This document shows positions 12,493 through 24,104 of a stretch of DNA of 64,000 nt, in pieces. Position 1 is the first letter of the stretch, and each line of letters starts with the position of its first letter. The position numbers were made by a program, and so were the translations under genes. The notes below the pieces were generated by a model that saw nothing but the letters and a program-made list of their open reading frames with translations, did no database searches and was not told the DNA's origin. Source of the stretch: Ephydatia muelleri (lineage: Eukaryota; Porifera; Demospongiae; Spongillida; Spongillidae); assembly GCA_013339895.1 (NCBI GenBank), contig JABACO010000017.1:1880749-1944748 (forward strand). Direction: 5' to 3'.

Positions 12493-12552
12493 GCGGAAAC
12501 TGTCCCAAATTTTATAATATGCACTAGGTCCCTTTTCGCGGAAACGATCCCA

Positions 12553-14950
12553 TATAGAATGTACTAATTGTTATACCACACGTACATTTACAGTAGAATA
12601 TGAGATATAACAACCCCCCCTCTGCTCCTTATGTGAACCCTCAAACAAATTGTTATTTGGGAGTAACTGAAACTACACCCACAATCCCAAAAAAAAAGGC
12701 GGGCAATTGATGTCGATGCAAAGTAACGAGTAAACATAATAATACACCATACTTGTGTAGAAGGGCGTTTTTACTACATATACACCGATTATCCGTGTTT
12801 GGAGACATGGGGTTGTAATGATATAGCGGTCCCAAGCTATGGGACCTTGAATGTCAGTGCAGTCTCCCAAAGGGCAGAAATATTGAAGGGACATCACTAT
12901 ATTGTGATGGGTATTGAAGATGAACTTGTTTAATAAATAAAAAATAAATACAATAATGGGGGGGTGGGGGGGTAAATCCAATCCACACCACCCCAAAACT
13001 GATGCAGCATTGCTTCGTTGCACAGCAGCATAAATCATTTGGAAAAGTATTAGCCTTCAAAGGTTGAAGGAGTGCAGTGGAGTGAAACCTTTTTGGAGCG
13101 AAATCACTCTGAAGCATGCAGAGCAAAACTGTTTTTGGGCGAAAGTCACACCGATTTTTGGCTCACACCTTGATATGGAGTGAAAGCACTCAGGATTTAG
13201 GCAAGGCTGCACTCCAGTTTGCAGAGAAAAATGAGCATACCTGTAAAATTGGTGAGTATTAAGTACTGTATTAGTGGAATATTAAGCATTTTGCTGCAAA
13301 GTAGAAACAATGCGTAATGCAGTCACCATACATCTAATGTTTCCGATAATTGTACCTGTTGGATGGTGCCTAAGCAAGGTGAATGAAGTGCGACATGTTT
13401 TTGCAGACTGTGTGCCTGCTCCCCCTCCCCCTGTGTTTTTTCTCCCCTCTTAATCACCCCTTCTAAACACAAGCAAGCAAGTGTTAGCAGGTACTGCAAC
13501 AATTGCTATGGACATGTTTATACATATGTATAATATTATTATTGTACGAAGATGTAACTTGAATTATGATACACTCAAAATTTACAAGTGACATGCATTG
13601 ATATAATTAAGGTGACAGACACTTTTCAAAAGGATGGAGTGATATGACTCCATAGTGGGTGCTCTATTTGGAATAGCTGTTACTTAGGAGTGCTAGTTGA
13701 TCTATTTTATCTTCCATATCTGCATTCACTGCTCAACCAGAAAGCTTTCCCCTGAGGGTATATATAGCCATGGGAAACACACTAGGACCAAAATCCTTGG
13801 GAGCAGGGTCACAATGTGGCTCACCTATGGTCCCATATGAGATAAATATGGGCCAATCTAATATTAAGCCATCCCAACTGACCTGATACAAAGATGCCAT
13901 TACTATGCATATCTTTGCTCCGTTTCACTTCCCTCATCAAATCACCACTACTCATTAGACCCTTTTCTCGTCGAACTAAATGCTTGCTAGGAAAGCCAAA
14001 AAATTGCTTTCTGCCAATGTCATTGTACACAAAAGACGATGCAGTGATCCACCATGACACCAAAAAAACACAATGCAATGACTTGATTGTCCACATCCAT
14101 AATCTTCCCACCTTTGGGTGTGGTTTAATGTGACATGAACATGATTACTTTCCTTTACTATCTATTGCAGTGCAACCTAAATGGGGACACATTTGGGGGC
14201 TGTATCTGTCTATTAAGTGGTGTCCTATTTTTGAGGGGTTTGAACCGAGCAAAAGAAGTTGTCTGGGACCTGTGCCCTGTTTATTGAGGTGTCCTTATTT
14301 CAGGAAGTCTGCACATTTAGGGTTTCCACTGTAGATAACCATATCAAATGCAACTCAAGTCTAGGGTCTAGCAGCAGCAGTGACACTTGCAGTGCCCATG
14401 GAAGTCCACGTAGAACTGTGCTGGGATTCTTTGTGTAGTGGGAGTTACACTTCCACAAAGCAAGCTTGATATTTGAAGTGTAAACCAACAAATTTGTGAG
14501 CTGTAATGCCAGCCGTCAACAATATGGAGTGATTTGATCATTTTATTTCTGTCATCAGTTTGCATGCACACATTCATGATTGTTGTGTGAACTGCCGCAT
14601 AAGTAGTGATTAATGAATTGGTGATATTATAAAATCAGTGTGAGTAAATTCAATCCCACATGAGCGCTCAATGCTCATGCACATTGAAGTGCATTAAAAT
14701 TCATTTATTTCCACCTAGGCATGTAACTTTCACAACGTTTGTCAGCACTCATTTCAACCATTTCACTAGCCATGACATACATGTATATTGGTGACCTTTT
14801 TTCAATTATCAGCACATTTGCTAAAAAATTTAAAGCAGATATCCCCTACCCAGTGAGTCCATAGACCGCCCCTCCCCCCCACCCCCCCAAAAAGAGTAAA
14901 ACCATGGCGATACTGAAACGAACAATAGATTACATGTGGGACTTACATAC
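12553..14950. other. No recognisable gene
   Basis: Non-coding by inspection. A G/C homopolymer-rich patch lies near 12957-12972. The minus-strand open frame at 13821-14111 has no recognisable motif and ordinary composition; I could not tie it to the zinc-finger gene upstream. Downstream exons of that gene could be here. Confidence 0.4.
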
Positions 14951-15381
14951 CGTCTTTTGTATGGCCACACGACACGTCCGCAATCCCTGCATTGGATACT
15001 GAGATTAACACGATACGATTTCCACTTGTTGTTACAATGTGAACACTTGTAGCATGCTGCAGCTTCATCGTCAGAACACTCAGAGTAGACTGGAGATGAT
15101 TTATTGTGTGGCCACACTTCAGCATTGCAACGACGGCATTTTAACCAGCCTTCAAAGCGTTCGGATGTCCACTTGTTGCCACAGCCATTACACTCATATT
15201 CACTAGGCCCAGGCGAAGAGCTCCCACTGACATCTGATCTTGATTTATCGGGGTCGGAGTCAGAGTCGTCAGATTCTTCTGGCCACACTTCTGTACTACA
15301 TTTTCTACACTTCACCCTGCCATCAACACGATACGACTTCCAAGAGTTGCCACAAGTGGAGCAATTGTAGAACGCTACCAT
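14951..15381 (-). CDS. Triple CxxC zinc-finger (3CxxC/ZAR1-like) protein, first exon
   Basis: The first exon starts at the ATG at 15381 and ends at a strong donor (GACG|GTATGTAAGT). It encodes about 143 residues with three copies of one module: Y-x-C-x2-C-x-N-x-W-x-S, about nine residues, then C-x2-C-x4-VWP. The copies start near residues 5, 62 and 110 (YNCSTCGNSW, YECNGCGNKW, YKCSHCNNKW). Acidic Ser/Asp linkers (SDDSDSDPDKS) separate them. The paired CxxC knuckles and the N-x-W signature resemble the 3CxxC zinc finger of ZAR1 and receptor-transporting proteins, which bind RNA or partner proteins. That relation is inferred from spacing. A GGGCGTGGCC box lies just upstream of the start. The continuation downstream was not resolved. 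Confidence 0.65.
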
Positions 15382-15484
15382 TTAAATGGGCGTGGCCTGT
15401 GATCCGTTGCTAACAAACGTTACGTCATCGTTAAATACAAGGTGGTCCCAGGATGAGAATCAATGATATCACGATTGATGGTCC

Positions 15485-15616
15485 TAGGACCGATTTCAAG
15501 CAGCCTGTTTCGGTCCTTGCGGACTCTTGCCTGAAACCATTTCAGGCTGCCCGATTTGGTCCTACACGCGCTCAGTTTTGTCCTAGAAACAAAACAGGCT
15601 GCCTAATTTGGTCCTA
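15485..15616. mobile_element. 132-bp MITE-like inverted repeat
   Basis: TAGGACCGATTTCAAGCAGC with CTGTTT at the left pairs with AAACAGGCTGCCTAATTTGG and TCCTA at the right. Extra internal copies of the same words (TCAGGCTGCCCGATTTGGTC) suggest rearrangement. The target-site duplication is unclear. Confidence 0.6.
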
Positions 15617-15835
15617 TAGTTGGATTAAAGAAAACAAAAACATATCAGTTGCATACAAGAAGAGCGACACCGTTTCTCTTCACAGTTACGAAGTGAGAAA
15701 ACCATTTATGACGGGTGTAACATTTAACCATATACTGTATATCTCTGTATGAGTTTTTTCTGGGTGCACGCAGATCTCTTTATCCATTTATCAAGAATTT
15801 GAAATGGTGTAAGTTTAGGCATTACAGAAGGTGGC

Positions 15836-16025
15836 TTCTCATTTTAAAACTTTTAAATGAAAGGGCCGGTGGGGGTAGGGGGGATGGGGAATGGAGCAAT
15901 GCAGATGTACTGATTGATACTTAGGCACTGCACTGATTGATCGATCATGTGCATGCATGGAGATTACATGTAGATGCTAAATTGCATGTGCATATCTGCG
16001 CATGCGTTTGGGGAGGTTGTCCTGT
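15836..16025 (+). repeat. Dispersed repeat, copy 1 (unoccupied site)
   Basis: From GCTTCTCATTTTAAA through GGGGGGATGGGGAATGGAGC and ATTGATCGATCATGTGCATG to GCGTTTGGGGAGG, this matches the sequence at 24948-25950. Copy 1 lacks the 798-bp insertion that splits copy 2 at GATTA|CATG. Confidence 0.8.
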
Positions 16026-16470
16026 AAAACAGGTGTCTTCACTCGCCACAATCATCTGTGTAATGTGTTTGTTGAGTTCTGCCATTGTGCCCACCTTGGA
16101 GTGAGGGTAGAGTCAGGCAGCGGTCTTACACCTGACCTAAGCCATACCTGGCCAGTGGATGTACAGTACTTGTCCTCAATTGGGAGAGAGAGAAATATGC
16201 TGCCTTTGACATCACGGTGACCTCTCCCTTAATCCCTTCAATCTTAACAGCAGCAATCCTGTCTGAAGGGGTTGCTGCAGAGGAGGCTGAGACCAGAAAG
16301 CATAAAATCAATGACCCTAAGTGTTCGAGCTGGGCTGACCTAAGTGTTCGAGCTGGGCTGGGTGACCCACATTATCTTTATATGCACATTTGTACATTTG
16401 CAAATGTATATGTATCTACAGAGCCCCATGCACCAATAGCCAAGCTTGAAATTGAGGCAGCAACCTCTTC

Positions 16471-16472
<2 letters not shown>

Positions 16473-16535
<63 letters not shown>

Positions 16536-16610
16536 CAAACACACACACACGCACACACACAAACAAAAAACACACACACACGCACACACACACACACACA
16601 TGCAACACAT
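16473..16610. repeat. CA microsatellite
   Basis: An almost pure CA run of about 60 bp is followed by interrupted CA/CAAA/CACG blocks. Open frames of alternating His-Thr or Cys-Val come from this repeat. Confidence 0.95.
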
Positions 16611-16767
16611 ATACCTCAGCTGGATTGAAGCTGCATGGGTAGTATACATGTGCGTAACCTTGTGTATGCTTTTTGTGCTGGTCATGTTTTTAAAGTGTGC
16701 TATACATGTAGTGTTGTGTGTGAGATATGGGGGTGTTGTGGTGTAAGAGAGGCGAGGTTGTTGAGAA

Positions 16768-16795
16768 AAGAAGTGGGGGGGGGGGGGGGGGGGGG
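16768..16795 (+). repeat. Poly-G tract
   Basis: A near-uninterrupted G run following GAAGTG; a slippage-prone homopolymer. Confidence 0.9.
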
Positions 16796-18879
16796 TTACT
16801 GTTTGAGAGTAGACCATGGTATGGGAAGCGGAAAATTGATGGAGTTACATCAAGGGTCTGATAGGTGGTTTTGTACTACATAAACTTTGCCACGGGTGCA
16901 GACCTTACAATTTCTGTTAGATAAGGATACAACTCAGTCGAGTTGGCAGATACATGTATTCCAAAGTCAAGAAAGCTCAACTTAAACATATATATCGCTT
17001 GAGAGCCTGAAAAAATGCCGGCTGAAAAACGGTTGAGTTGCTTCTTGAGGTTAATTTGCGTGTCGAGAAGCTAATCCTGCCGGGTTGCTATCAATTGAGC
17101 TCTCCATCTATGCACAAAGTCAAAACTGGTGTTCAAAACATGTATATGAAGTGTACATCTACATTGCCATTTTTTTTGTCATGAAAGAGGACTGTCTCAC
17201 CTTTTTATTTGCTGTTGTGTTCAGGTGGAGTTTTTATCTAGCCACAACTGTATGGTCTGCACCTGTGGTAAGCTTTCCTATTTGGCATAACCTATATGTG
17301 GTTTATGTACCACTTGCCATCAGTCTCTATTTGCCCACACAGCTGACACAGAGTACATAAATATGCCTTCATGCTGGTTCACACACCCGTATGAATGTGT
17401 AGTGCATTCAGCAAATGAATCTTTGGCATTCTTGAGAGTGCAATATATTAATCTCGTGCTTACAACTAGTGCAATGAGCAACACTGTCTGGATGAAAATG
17501 GATGCATACCATGCAGGTTTTTGTTAAGGGCAATGTTCCTGCCTGGCCTATGGCTATGAAATTTTGTACCAGTGCAGATTGTGGTAGGTCAGGGCCCATG
17601 GTTAGTTTACACAGACATAAAGAGCAAGTTAAAGTGTACTATTCATTACTCCAGCCCTCCACCACTCTACCTGTAACCTCTTGCTTTGTAACCAAGACTT
17701 GTACTATATTTGTTTTAGAGGGACAGTCGTATGGGACACTACAGCGTACATGTTGCTGCATGTATCCATGTACAGTGTAGTCATGGCTCTTGGCCTGATG
17801 AGCTGTTCAATGGATAATCAAAAAGACCTAGTGAAAAAAATTTGTATGTGTATAAATGAGCGTACAAGTACTCCTACAAGGATGAGTATCATGACATGTA
17901 CAGTATTCAACTTGTGTGATATAGGACATGCTGATGGCCATGGAATAGTAGGCCTGTTTGGATGTCTACTATCATTGCAGATTGTAGTAGGACAGGGTCC
18001 GTGGTAAGCTTACACAGACATACTGATGCAAGCTGGTAACAATATTCATTATACTGCTGGCAGACTCCAAAAGAGAAAAAAAAGGCTGTAAGCTTTTATA
18101 GGTGAGACGAGCACTTGTATACAGAGTTCTAGATGAGTGTACTAAGTGAAGAGAATAATTCTCGAGAGGACTACATACAGAGGAAAGACACAGACAGTGG
18201 AACAGAAATTGTGACTAAAATCAGTAGCCTCTTGAGCTGCTCAAACTTCATGATAATCGTGCAGAGAACGAGTCAGAGGACAGACTTACACTTGAGTGCA
18301 TGTGGGTGTACAGTCATTATTAAAGAGTGTTTTAATGTTTTGCCACATGTGTAATAGCGTATAGTATTATGTATGTTTGTATGCATGTGTGTGTGTGTTT
18401 TGCTCAAGATTTGCACATGTGTGTACCAGCATGAGATGCATGTTTATGTATTCTGTGTGAGCTGAACATTGTGTGGGCAAATAGAGACCAAAGTCTCTGC
18501 AGTGTGTAAGTGATATAGCTGAGTGGGACAGAATGAGGAGAAGTTGATTGAGTATTATTCCAAGTAGGAAAGTTTTACTTCTACACTAACTAGATCAAGA
18601 TGATGTGCGTGTGTAGGAATTTAAAGTCTTACACATGTTGCAGGGACTGTGGGACGATTCCCCCCTATTGGCCAACAATCTAGTCAAGGAACGATAGCGA
18701 GAACGACATTTATGATGATAAAACTCATGATCATTATTAAATTGCATCTCTAAATTCTATACACTAATATTTAATTATTCATTTTTGCTTGAAAGAAGTA
18801 TCATTAAGTGTTTCATGGCAGGATACAGCTGAAAGAGGTGTGGTATGTGTCAGTGCATGCATGTGTGACATTAGGAGAG

Positions 18880-19055
18880 TATTTGTGTGTGTGTGTGTGT
18901 GCAAGTGTATGTGTATGTGAGTGCATGTGCATGTGTGCAAGTGTATGTGTGTGTGCAAGTGTATGTGTGTGTGCAAGTGTATGTGTGTGTGCAAGTGTAT
19001 GTGTATGTGTGTGTGTGTGCGTGTGTTTGTGTGCGTGTTTGTGTGCAAGTGTTGT
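18880..19055. repeat. GTGTGCAAGTGTATGT minisatellite
   Basis: Tandem 16-20 bp units of GTGTGTGTGCAAGTGTAT. All six frames are open at low complexity, so the open frames here are not genes. Confidence 0.9.
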
Positions 19056-19382
19056 GCACAAGCAAGAATTTTAAAGGTTCATATATGCAATGTATACTGG
19101 TACACAGGCATAAGGGTGTGTGAAACAGCATCAGGGTGTGTTCATATACCTGTGTAGCTCAATTTTCAGTGGGCAAAAAGAAACTGAAGTCACTTAGTTG
19201 GAGAGGCATACATGTAAATAAGGTTAAGTTGAGCAGGGGTTATGACAAATAGGGAAGCTTTACCACATGCTTCTCCACCGGCCACAGAAATATAATGTGA
19301 ATGTGTAGGAAGTTAAAGCCTTACGCATGTTTTGGTGAACACAGTGTTATTCTTTGCCATGTGTTTGCCAAGTGTACACCTT

Positions 19383-19600
19383 TAGAGGACCAATCCTATG
19401 GGGTCATGATGTGTGTACAACGGATCAATCTATGAGGACACAATGCATGTACAATGGACCAATTCTGTGAGTCATGTGCAAAGGACCACTCCAATATGCT
19501 GTATGCATAGAGGACCAATCCAATGGGAACATGATGTATGTTAGAATGAACCAATCCTATGGACATGATGCATGTAGAGAGGACCAATCCTATGGGACAG
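19383..19600 (+). repeat. GGACCAATCCTATGGG array
   Basis: About six units of AGAGGACCAATCCTATGGG followed by ACATGATGCATGTAC, variably truncated. Confidence 0.8.
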
Positions 19601-20353
19601 TGCATGTAGCTACACATACCTATGTACAGTCTCAAGTGAGGGTTCTATGACATGTATGAAGGACCAGTTGTTTGGCAACTCAACATAGTCAGAGTAGTTG
19701 TCAAAAGAAATACTGATACAGAGATACATACTACAATACTCAGAAAAAACACAGAGAGTACAGAAAGCTCAGTAAATAACATCAGTGGCCTGAATGCACA
19801 AACATGCACAACAGCAGTTAAATGGAATAAACATGCACAAAGAGTATACATGTGACCGTATACCATCATTATTAGACAGTGTTATCATGTTGTGCCACAT
19901 GTGTAACTGCATACATGTGTGTGTTTATGTGTATGTAGGTGTGTATGTGTGTATGTGTGTGTGTATGTATGTGTGTATGCATGTGTTGTGTTCAAGAATG
20001 GTAAACGTTCATTTACACAATTCACATGAATACTGTTACACATGCATAAGGGTGTGGGAACCTAGCATCATGGCATATTCTGTGTGAGCTGACCATTGTA
20101 TGGGCATAAAGAAACTGAAGTCACAGCAAGTGGTACAGCTTAGTTGGAAAGGATAAAGAATGATGAGTTGAGCAAGGGTTATGCCTAGGAAAACTTTACC
20201 GCGTGCTTCTCCATGCATCGCCCACAGAAATATAATGTGAGTGCATAGGAACTTAAAGGCTTACGCATGTTGTGATGAACATGCTGCATAGTGTTATTTT
20301 TTGCCATGTGGATACAGTGTGTTGCATGGGCAAGTGTACATTGTATGTGCACC

Positions 20354-20500
20354 CGCCTTTAGAGGACCAATCCTATGGAGTCATGACGTGTGTGCAACAG
20401 ACCAATCCAATTGGGTCATGTGCATGCAAAGGACCAATCCTATGGGGACACGATGCATGTTACAAAGAACCTGATGCAATTACAGAGGACCAATCCTATG
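20354..20500 (+). repeat. GGACCAATCCTATGGG array
   Basis: Four units with the same core as at 19383-19600, ending AGAGGACCAATCCTATGGGA at about 20482-20501. Confidence 0.8.
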
Positions 20501-20671
20501 GGACAGTGCATGTAGCTACATGTACCTGTGCACAGCCTCAAGTGAGGGCTCTATGTCAAGTATGAAGGACCAGTTATATGGGAACTCTGTATCTCATCAG
20601 TGCGTAGCTATAGCATACGCGCTTCATTCATCGATCTGCAAGCTGGCTAAACGATAGATGTATGTTGTATC

Positions 20672-21527
20672 TATTGCTAAACGAACACTATTTAAATTGA
20701 CTCTCTCCATCACATACAAATATAACATTACGGTGAGTCTGTGTCCCTCTGGCAGTTGCTACCTACGGGAATTTGGGAAGGAGACTATAGAAACATGCAT
20801 GTTTCCACCTAGCTACCCGGCTTGCCACTGCCTTATAAAAATCGTTAAGCAGCCGTGTTAATATTCAGCAGACTTAACTTCATCTTGTCCGTTGTGAGAG
20901 CAATGAGATCTTATGTGGCCAGGACTCTGCGCCTCGTATCTTCAACTATTCATAATCAGAGTATTGTGCGCATTTATTGACCAATGTTATCAATTGTTGT
21001 TAAGCAATTCTGGCAGATGATGCAATTAAGGTATTACATATACGTTACTTATGAGTACCAAATGGAGACTGGGTCTATTTACTAAGCGAAGGTCTTCCCT
21101 AATTGTGACCACTGCTGTACTTGTGCTTTTGAGGTTTGGTCTTTCAATTTTGCCTAATGAAAACATGATTTCCTCTGCCAATGGAGTCTGTTTCTTTCAG
21201 TGTCTTTTGTTGCTCCTTGACTGCTTCTTCTTGGGGAATTTTTTCCTTTGCAACCCCAAGTGGTAGGTGAAGATCGAGATGCAACCGCTTTCGAGACTGA
21301 CATGCATGGTATACGTGATTGAACCATACAGCTGGAATTGGTTTCATATGATAAGAATTTACTTAACCGGATGGTGGGAGTTTTGATGAAAAAACAAAAA
21401 CAAATGAAATATAAAACCACGTGTAAGGATACATGTTACAAGACAACAGCTGAGTCCGTTGGAAGGAAAGACTGTGGAGAAATTGATATAACCGTACGTA
21501 TCATGAAACTCTATGCACTGGCCAAAA
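20672..21527 (+). repeat. Inverted-repeat arm, left
   Basis: This is the inverted copy of 26313-27048. Similarity runs from CTATTGCTAAACGAACACT to ATGCACTGGCCAAAA and then stops in both. The arm carries a 118-bp segment (about 21328-21445) bounded by ACAGCTG at each end, absent from the other arm. On the minus strand both arms share an open stretch with HVYHACQSRKRLHLDLHLPL and GVAKEKI, of unknown nature. Confidence 0.85.
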
Positions 21528-22656
21528 TATTCGCTGAAAATTTTGGTCCCCGCCCGGACCCCTGAAATTTTTGGTCCGGACGTTGTTTTCTAAGTTAGAA
21601 AATAACGTCCTGACCAAAATTTTCACCGCTTGGAAGCTAGCACCACATTCCTCAGCACCACATTCCACTCTAATTAGATTACGTACGGCTAATTTTATTC
21701 ATTGCCTTGGTTGTTGCAACATGGTATTCATAGATGTATGAATGAGTACACTGTATAAACGATGCACTGCAGTCTATGTCGCTATGCAGGCAGTGTGTGG
21801 CTGAGGTAACTTTTGATTGCTTCGTGCCTCGACAATTTAAAGGTCAGCATCAATACAACAGTGATAATCTGAGGAAAATGATACCTTAAAGTTACCATCT
21901 ATGGTACAACTCACCGTCGTGGCAACTAACCTCTGGCCATACGATGTGCTTGTTCACACTGGACATAAGCAAAGAAAGCTGCCTTTTTACGTCACTTTCA
22001 AGTCCCATGAGGTAGTACTCGATCTCATATGCCTTTAGTATGCGGGAACTCCTGATTTAATGTTTGTCACGTGCAGTATTGCTGGGCACATACCACATCA
22101 AGCAAATTTTCAAGTGGCCAGTTTGCGTTCACTTTCTGGAGCGCTTTATGATGCCAATATGCCCCACAAATCGTGATTTTTCTGTCCCCATTAATATCAT
22201 TCGCGTTGATGGCTAGAAGTAAACAGCATTCATAGTATTATGATCCAAAATGTGCACTTTATAATGATACATACCTCAAGCTCTTTCACTATTTGTCTTA
22301 TCAGTTTTCTTTTGAATGGAGAGTGCCTTTAAATTGGATTGGAATTGCAAAAGCTTCAAGACATCATTATGGCATAGTACCTATCAGATGGTCTGGTTTG
22401 GTGTGGAAAGTACTTAAGGTAGTGTTCCTTCCCCCATGGTGTGGCAAAAATATAATCTTGGTCAGGATTGTTCTTGAAATCAGGAACCAAAATAGCATCA
22501 GCAGCAAGATCAGTATCATCAACACTGCTGCTATCACTTTCTACACTTGTGTCATCATCTTCCTTGTCACTCCCATTCTGGAACTTGCATCAGTGTCTTT
22601 ATCCAACTGGTAATTACCACCCAAATTCATCTCTGAAATTGGATAATACCTTGCAT

Positions 22657-22839
22657 GAATTTACTCATGCAACTGTTCATGTGATTTGGGTTTGTTACAA
22701 TGAATTGGAATTGTCTCAATTCCTCGTACAAACTGTGCTCATCACCTGGATTATCGATGCCCTTTTTGAATGTTTGCAGTGGGTAAAGTGTACCTTCTGA
22801 CAGTTCATAAGCCATCTGGGCTTGAAATTGTGGCATCAT
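22657..22839 (-). CDS. Possible exon, unknown protein
   Basis: An open segment beginning MMPQFQAQMAYELSEGTLYP and running through EELRQFQFIVTNPNHMNSC to a possible donor at CATGCAAG|GTATTA. The composition looks protein-like rather than repetitive. It lies on the same strand as the better exon at 23346-23592, inside the TIR element. I do not recognise it. Confidence 0.3.
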
Positions 22840-23345
22840 TTCCTACAACAGTTTCACAACTGACTGGTAATGAAGCCAAGATCCTTACCTGTGTGTGTAC
22901 ATAATCCAAACCCTCCACTTCTAGTCTTGCAGCCTAAAAAAATGTTCCAATGCATGTTAAGGGGTCAACACTTTTCAGCCTCCTCACAAAACAAAGAAAT
23001 GCTCCGCAGTCAAAACAGTTTGATTGCTTTGGTGATGCTCTGGACTGGATAATGCATTACATCTTGGTGCTCACTATTACTTGGTCCTTCACCCACAGTC
23101 TCTACATCATTAGCTCCTTCCGCCTTAATTTCACCATCCAAATGAGTACTGGTATCTTCCTTTAAATGATCAGCAACTTTTCCCTCTGTAACCAGAACTG
23201 CTCTTTCTCTAGTGCAGGTCTAAATGTATATTCATTATAACATATGTGTACACACCCACATTAAAACACACATATAGCTATGCATATGTTTCATCAATAC
23301 ATCATCAACAAAATACATTTACATTGCACAAGTAATTTTACATAC

Positions 23346-23592
23346 CTGATAATGATGACTTGCACCAATCTTTTTTTGCACATAAATCAGATCGGTTGTG
23401 GTACCAGTATGAAGCAACTGCTGTCACAAACTTGAAGGATGGATTTGATTTTCCAGACAAAACTTGTGCAGCTAAATACCAGTAACCACTAGGTCCATTG
23501 CATGATGCATCTTTTGGAGGTGTCTCCCCTGTGTCAGCAATGTACTTTACAAGTGCACCAGGTTCAATGTTATGCTTTTGTCTAATAGGTGG
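23346..23592 (-). CDS. Internal exon of an unknown protein in the TIR element
   Basis: 82 codons lie between an acceptor (GCCCTTTTATAG) and a donor (TTATCAG|GTATGTAAAA), fully open. Visible words are PPIRQKHNIEPGALVKY, GPSGYWYLAAQVLSG, SYWYHNRSDLC and KKDWCKSSLS. Splice sites on both sides and amino-acid-like composition make it a credible coding exon. I do not recognise the family. Being bounded by TIRs, it is likely part of a transposon-encoded protein, possibly a transposase accessory region. Confidence 0.5.
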
Positions 23593-24104
23593 CTATAAAA
23601 GGGCACATCTAATAAAACAACAAAACTGAAGCTAAAGTTAACTTACCATCACAAAGTGACTTCCAAAAAAGTACAACTGCACTGGACTATAAAAGTCAAT
23701 ACATTTATATAGGACCAAACACAGGCTCCACCCATTATAAGAGCAAAGATGTTTTCATAAACTGGGATACTGCTTGGAGGGAAAATGTACACAGGCTCCA
23801 GTTGGTGGATGTGAAGACCACTCCTCAACTCTATGCCAAGATTAACAACAGCAGAACTCATTGTACATGTATAAAAACAAGGTCACAACTATTACCTATA
23901 GACAGCAAGCCACTCCTCAGATGTACATCCAGCAATAAACAATCACTCGGTCTCGCAAACACACACAAGTACATTCATAACAGACACAAACTTGTCCTGG
24001 ATCAACCAACGTAACAAAAAATAGTTTTTATTCACATTACAAATAGCAGTTTGGAAACAAGAAACACACAGTAAAAACTACAAAGATCATTTGACCAGGT
24101 CCAT

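Larger units (their letters stand above)
6156..12552. mobile_element. Giant 6.4-kb inverted-repeat element, TA target duplication
   Basis: The left end (TGGGTTCGTTTCTGCGAAAA) and right end (TTTTCGCGGAAACGATCCCA) are inverted and each is flanked by TA. Inverted similarity runs far inside. The left arm at about 6156-7150 matches the right arm at about 11330-12552, including CTTTCCTATTTGCT, ACACAATAAACCAGTCTGATG and the poly-pyrimidine and minisatellite blocks. No transposase is visible; the interior is minisatellites, a retroelement gag-like fossil and simple repeats. It is therefore a non-autonomous or fold-back element. A 242-bp relative with the same ends lies at 40942-41183. Superfamily is unassigned; TA duplication would fit Tc1/mariner-like or related groups. 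Confidence 0.75.
16900..20600. repeat. Second, degenerate copy of the non-coding minisatellite repeat family
   Basis: Blocks appear in a similar order to the element at 6.2-12.5 kb. They include CCCATGGTTAGTTTACACAGACAT (compare 10190), TTCATTATACTGCTGGCAGA (compare 10235), AATCAGTAGCCTCTTGAG (compare 10395), the GTGTGTGTG run and the GGACCAATCCTATGGG arrays. At least three partly overlapping copies are stacked (about 17.3-18.6, 18.6-19.7 and 19.8-20.6 kb). Neither GGGATCGTTTC end was seen, so this copy is truncated or rearranged. No protein-coding gene was found. Confidence 0.6.

Noticed and set aside
6156-12552. Two independent inverted insertions of one repeat
   Set aside because: Considered, but the two outer ends are both at TA with matching TIRs and the inner order of blocks mirrors, so one element is the simpler reading; kept as a caveat in the finding.
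13821-14111. Minus-strand 96-codon frame as a downstream exon of the zinc-finger gene
   Set aside because: No cysteine modules, no clear acceptor in phase, and unremarkable composition.
16378-16628. Long frames of alternating Cys-Val or His-Thr
   Set aside because: They are translations of the CA microsatellite; no splice or composition signal supports a gene. The same holds at 1-450, 18779-19157, 28527-29076 and 34027-34533.
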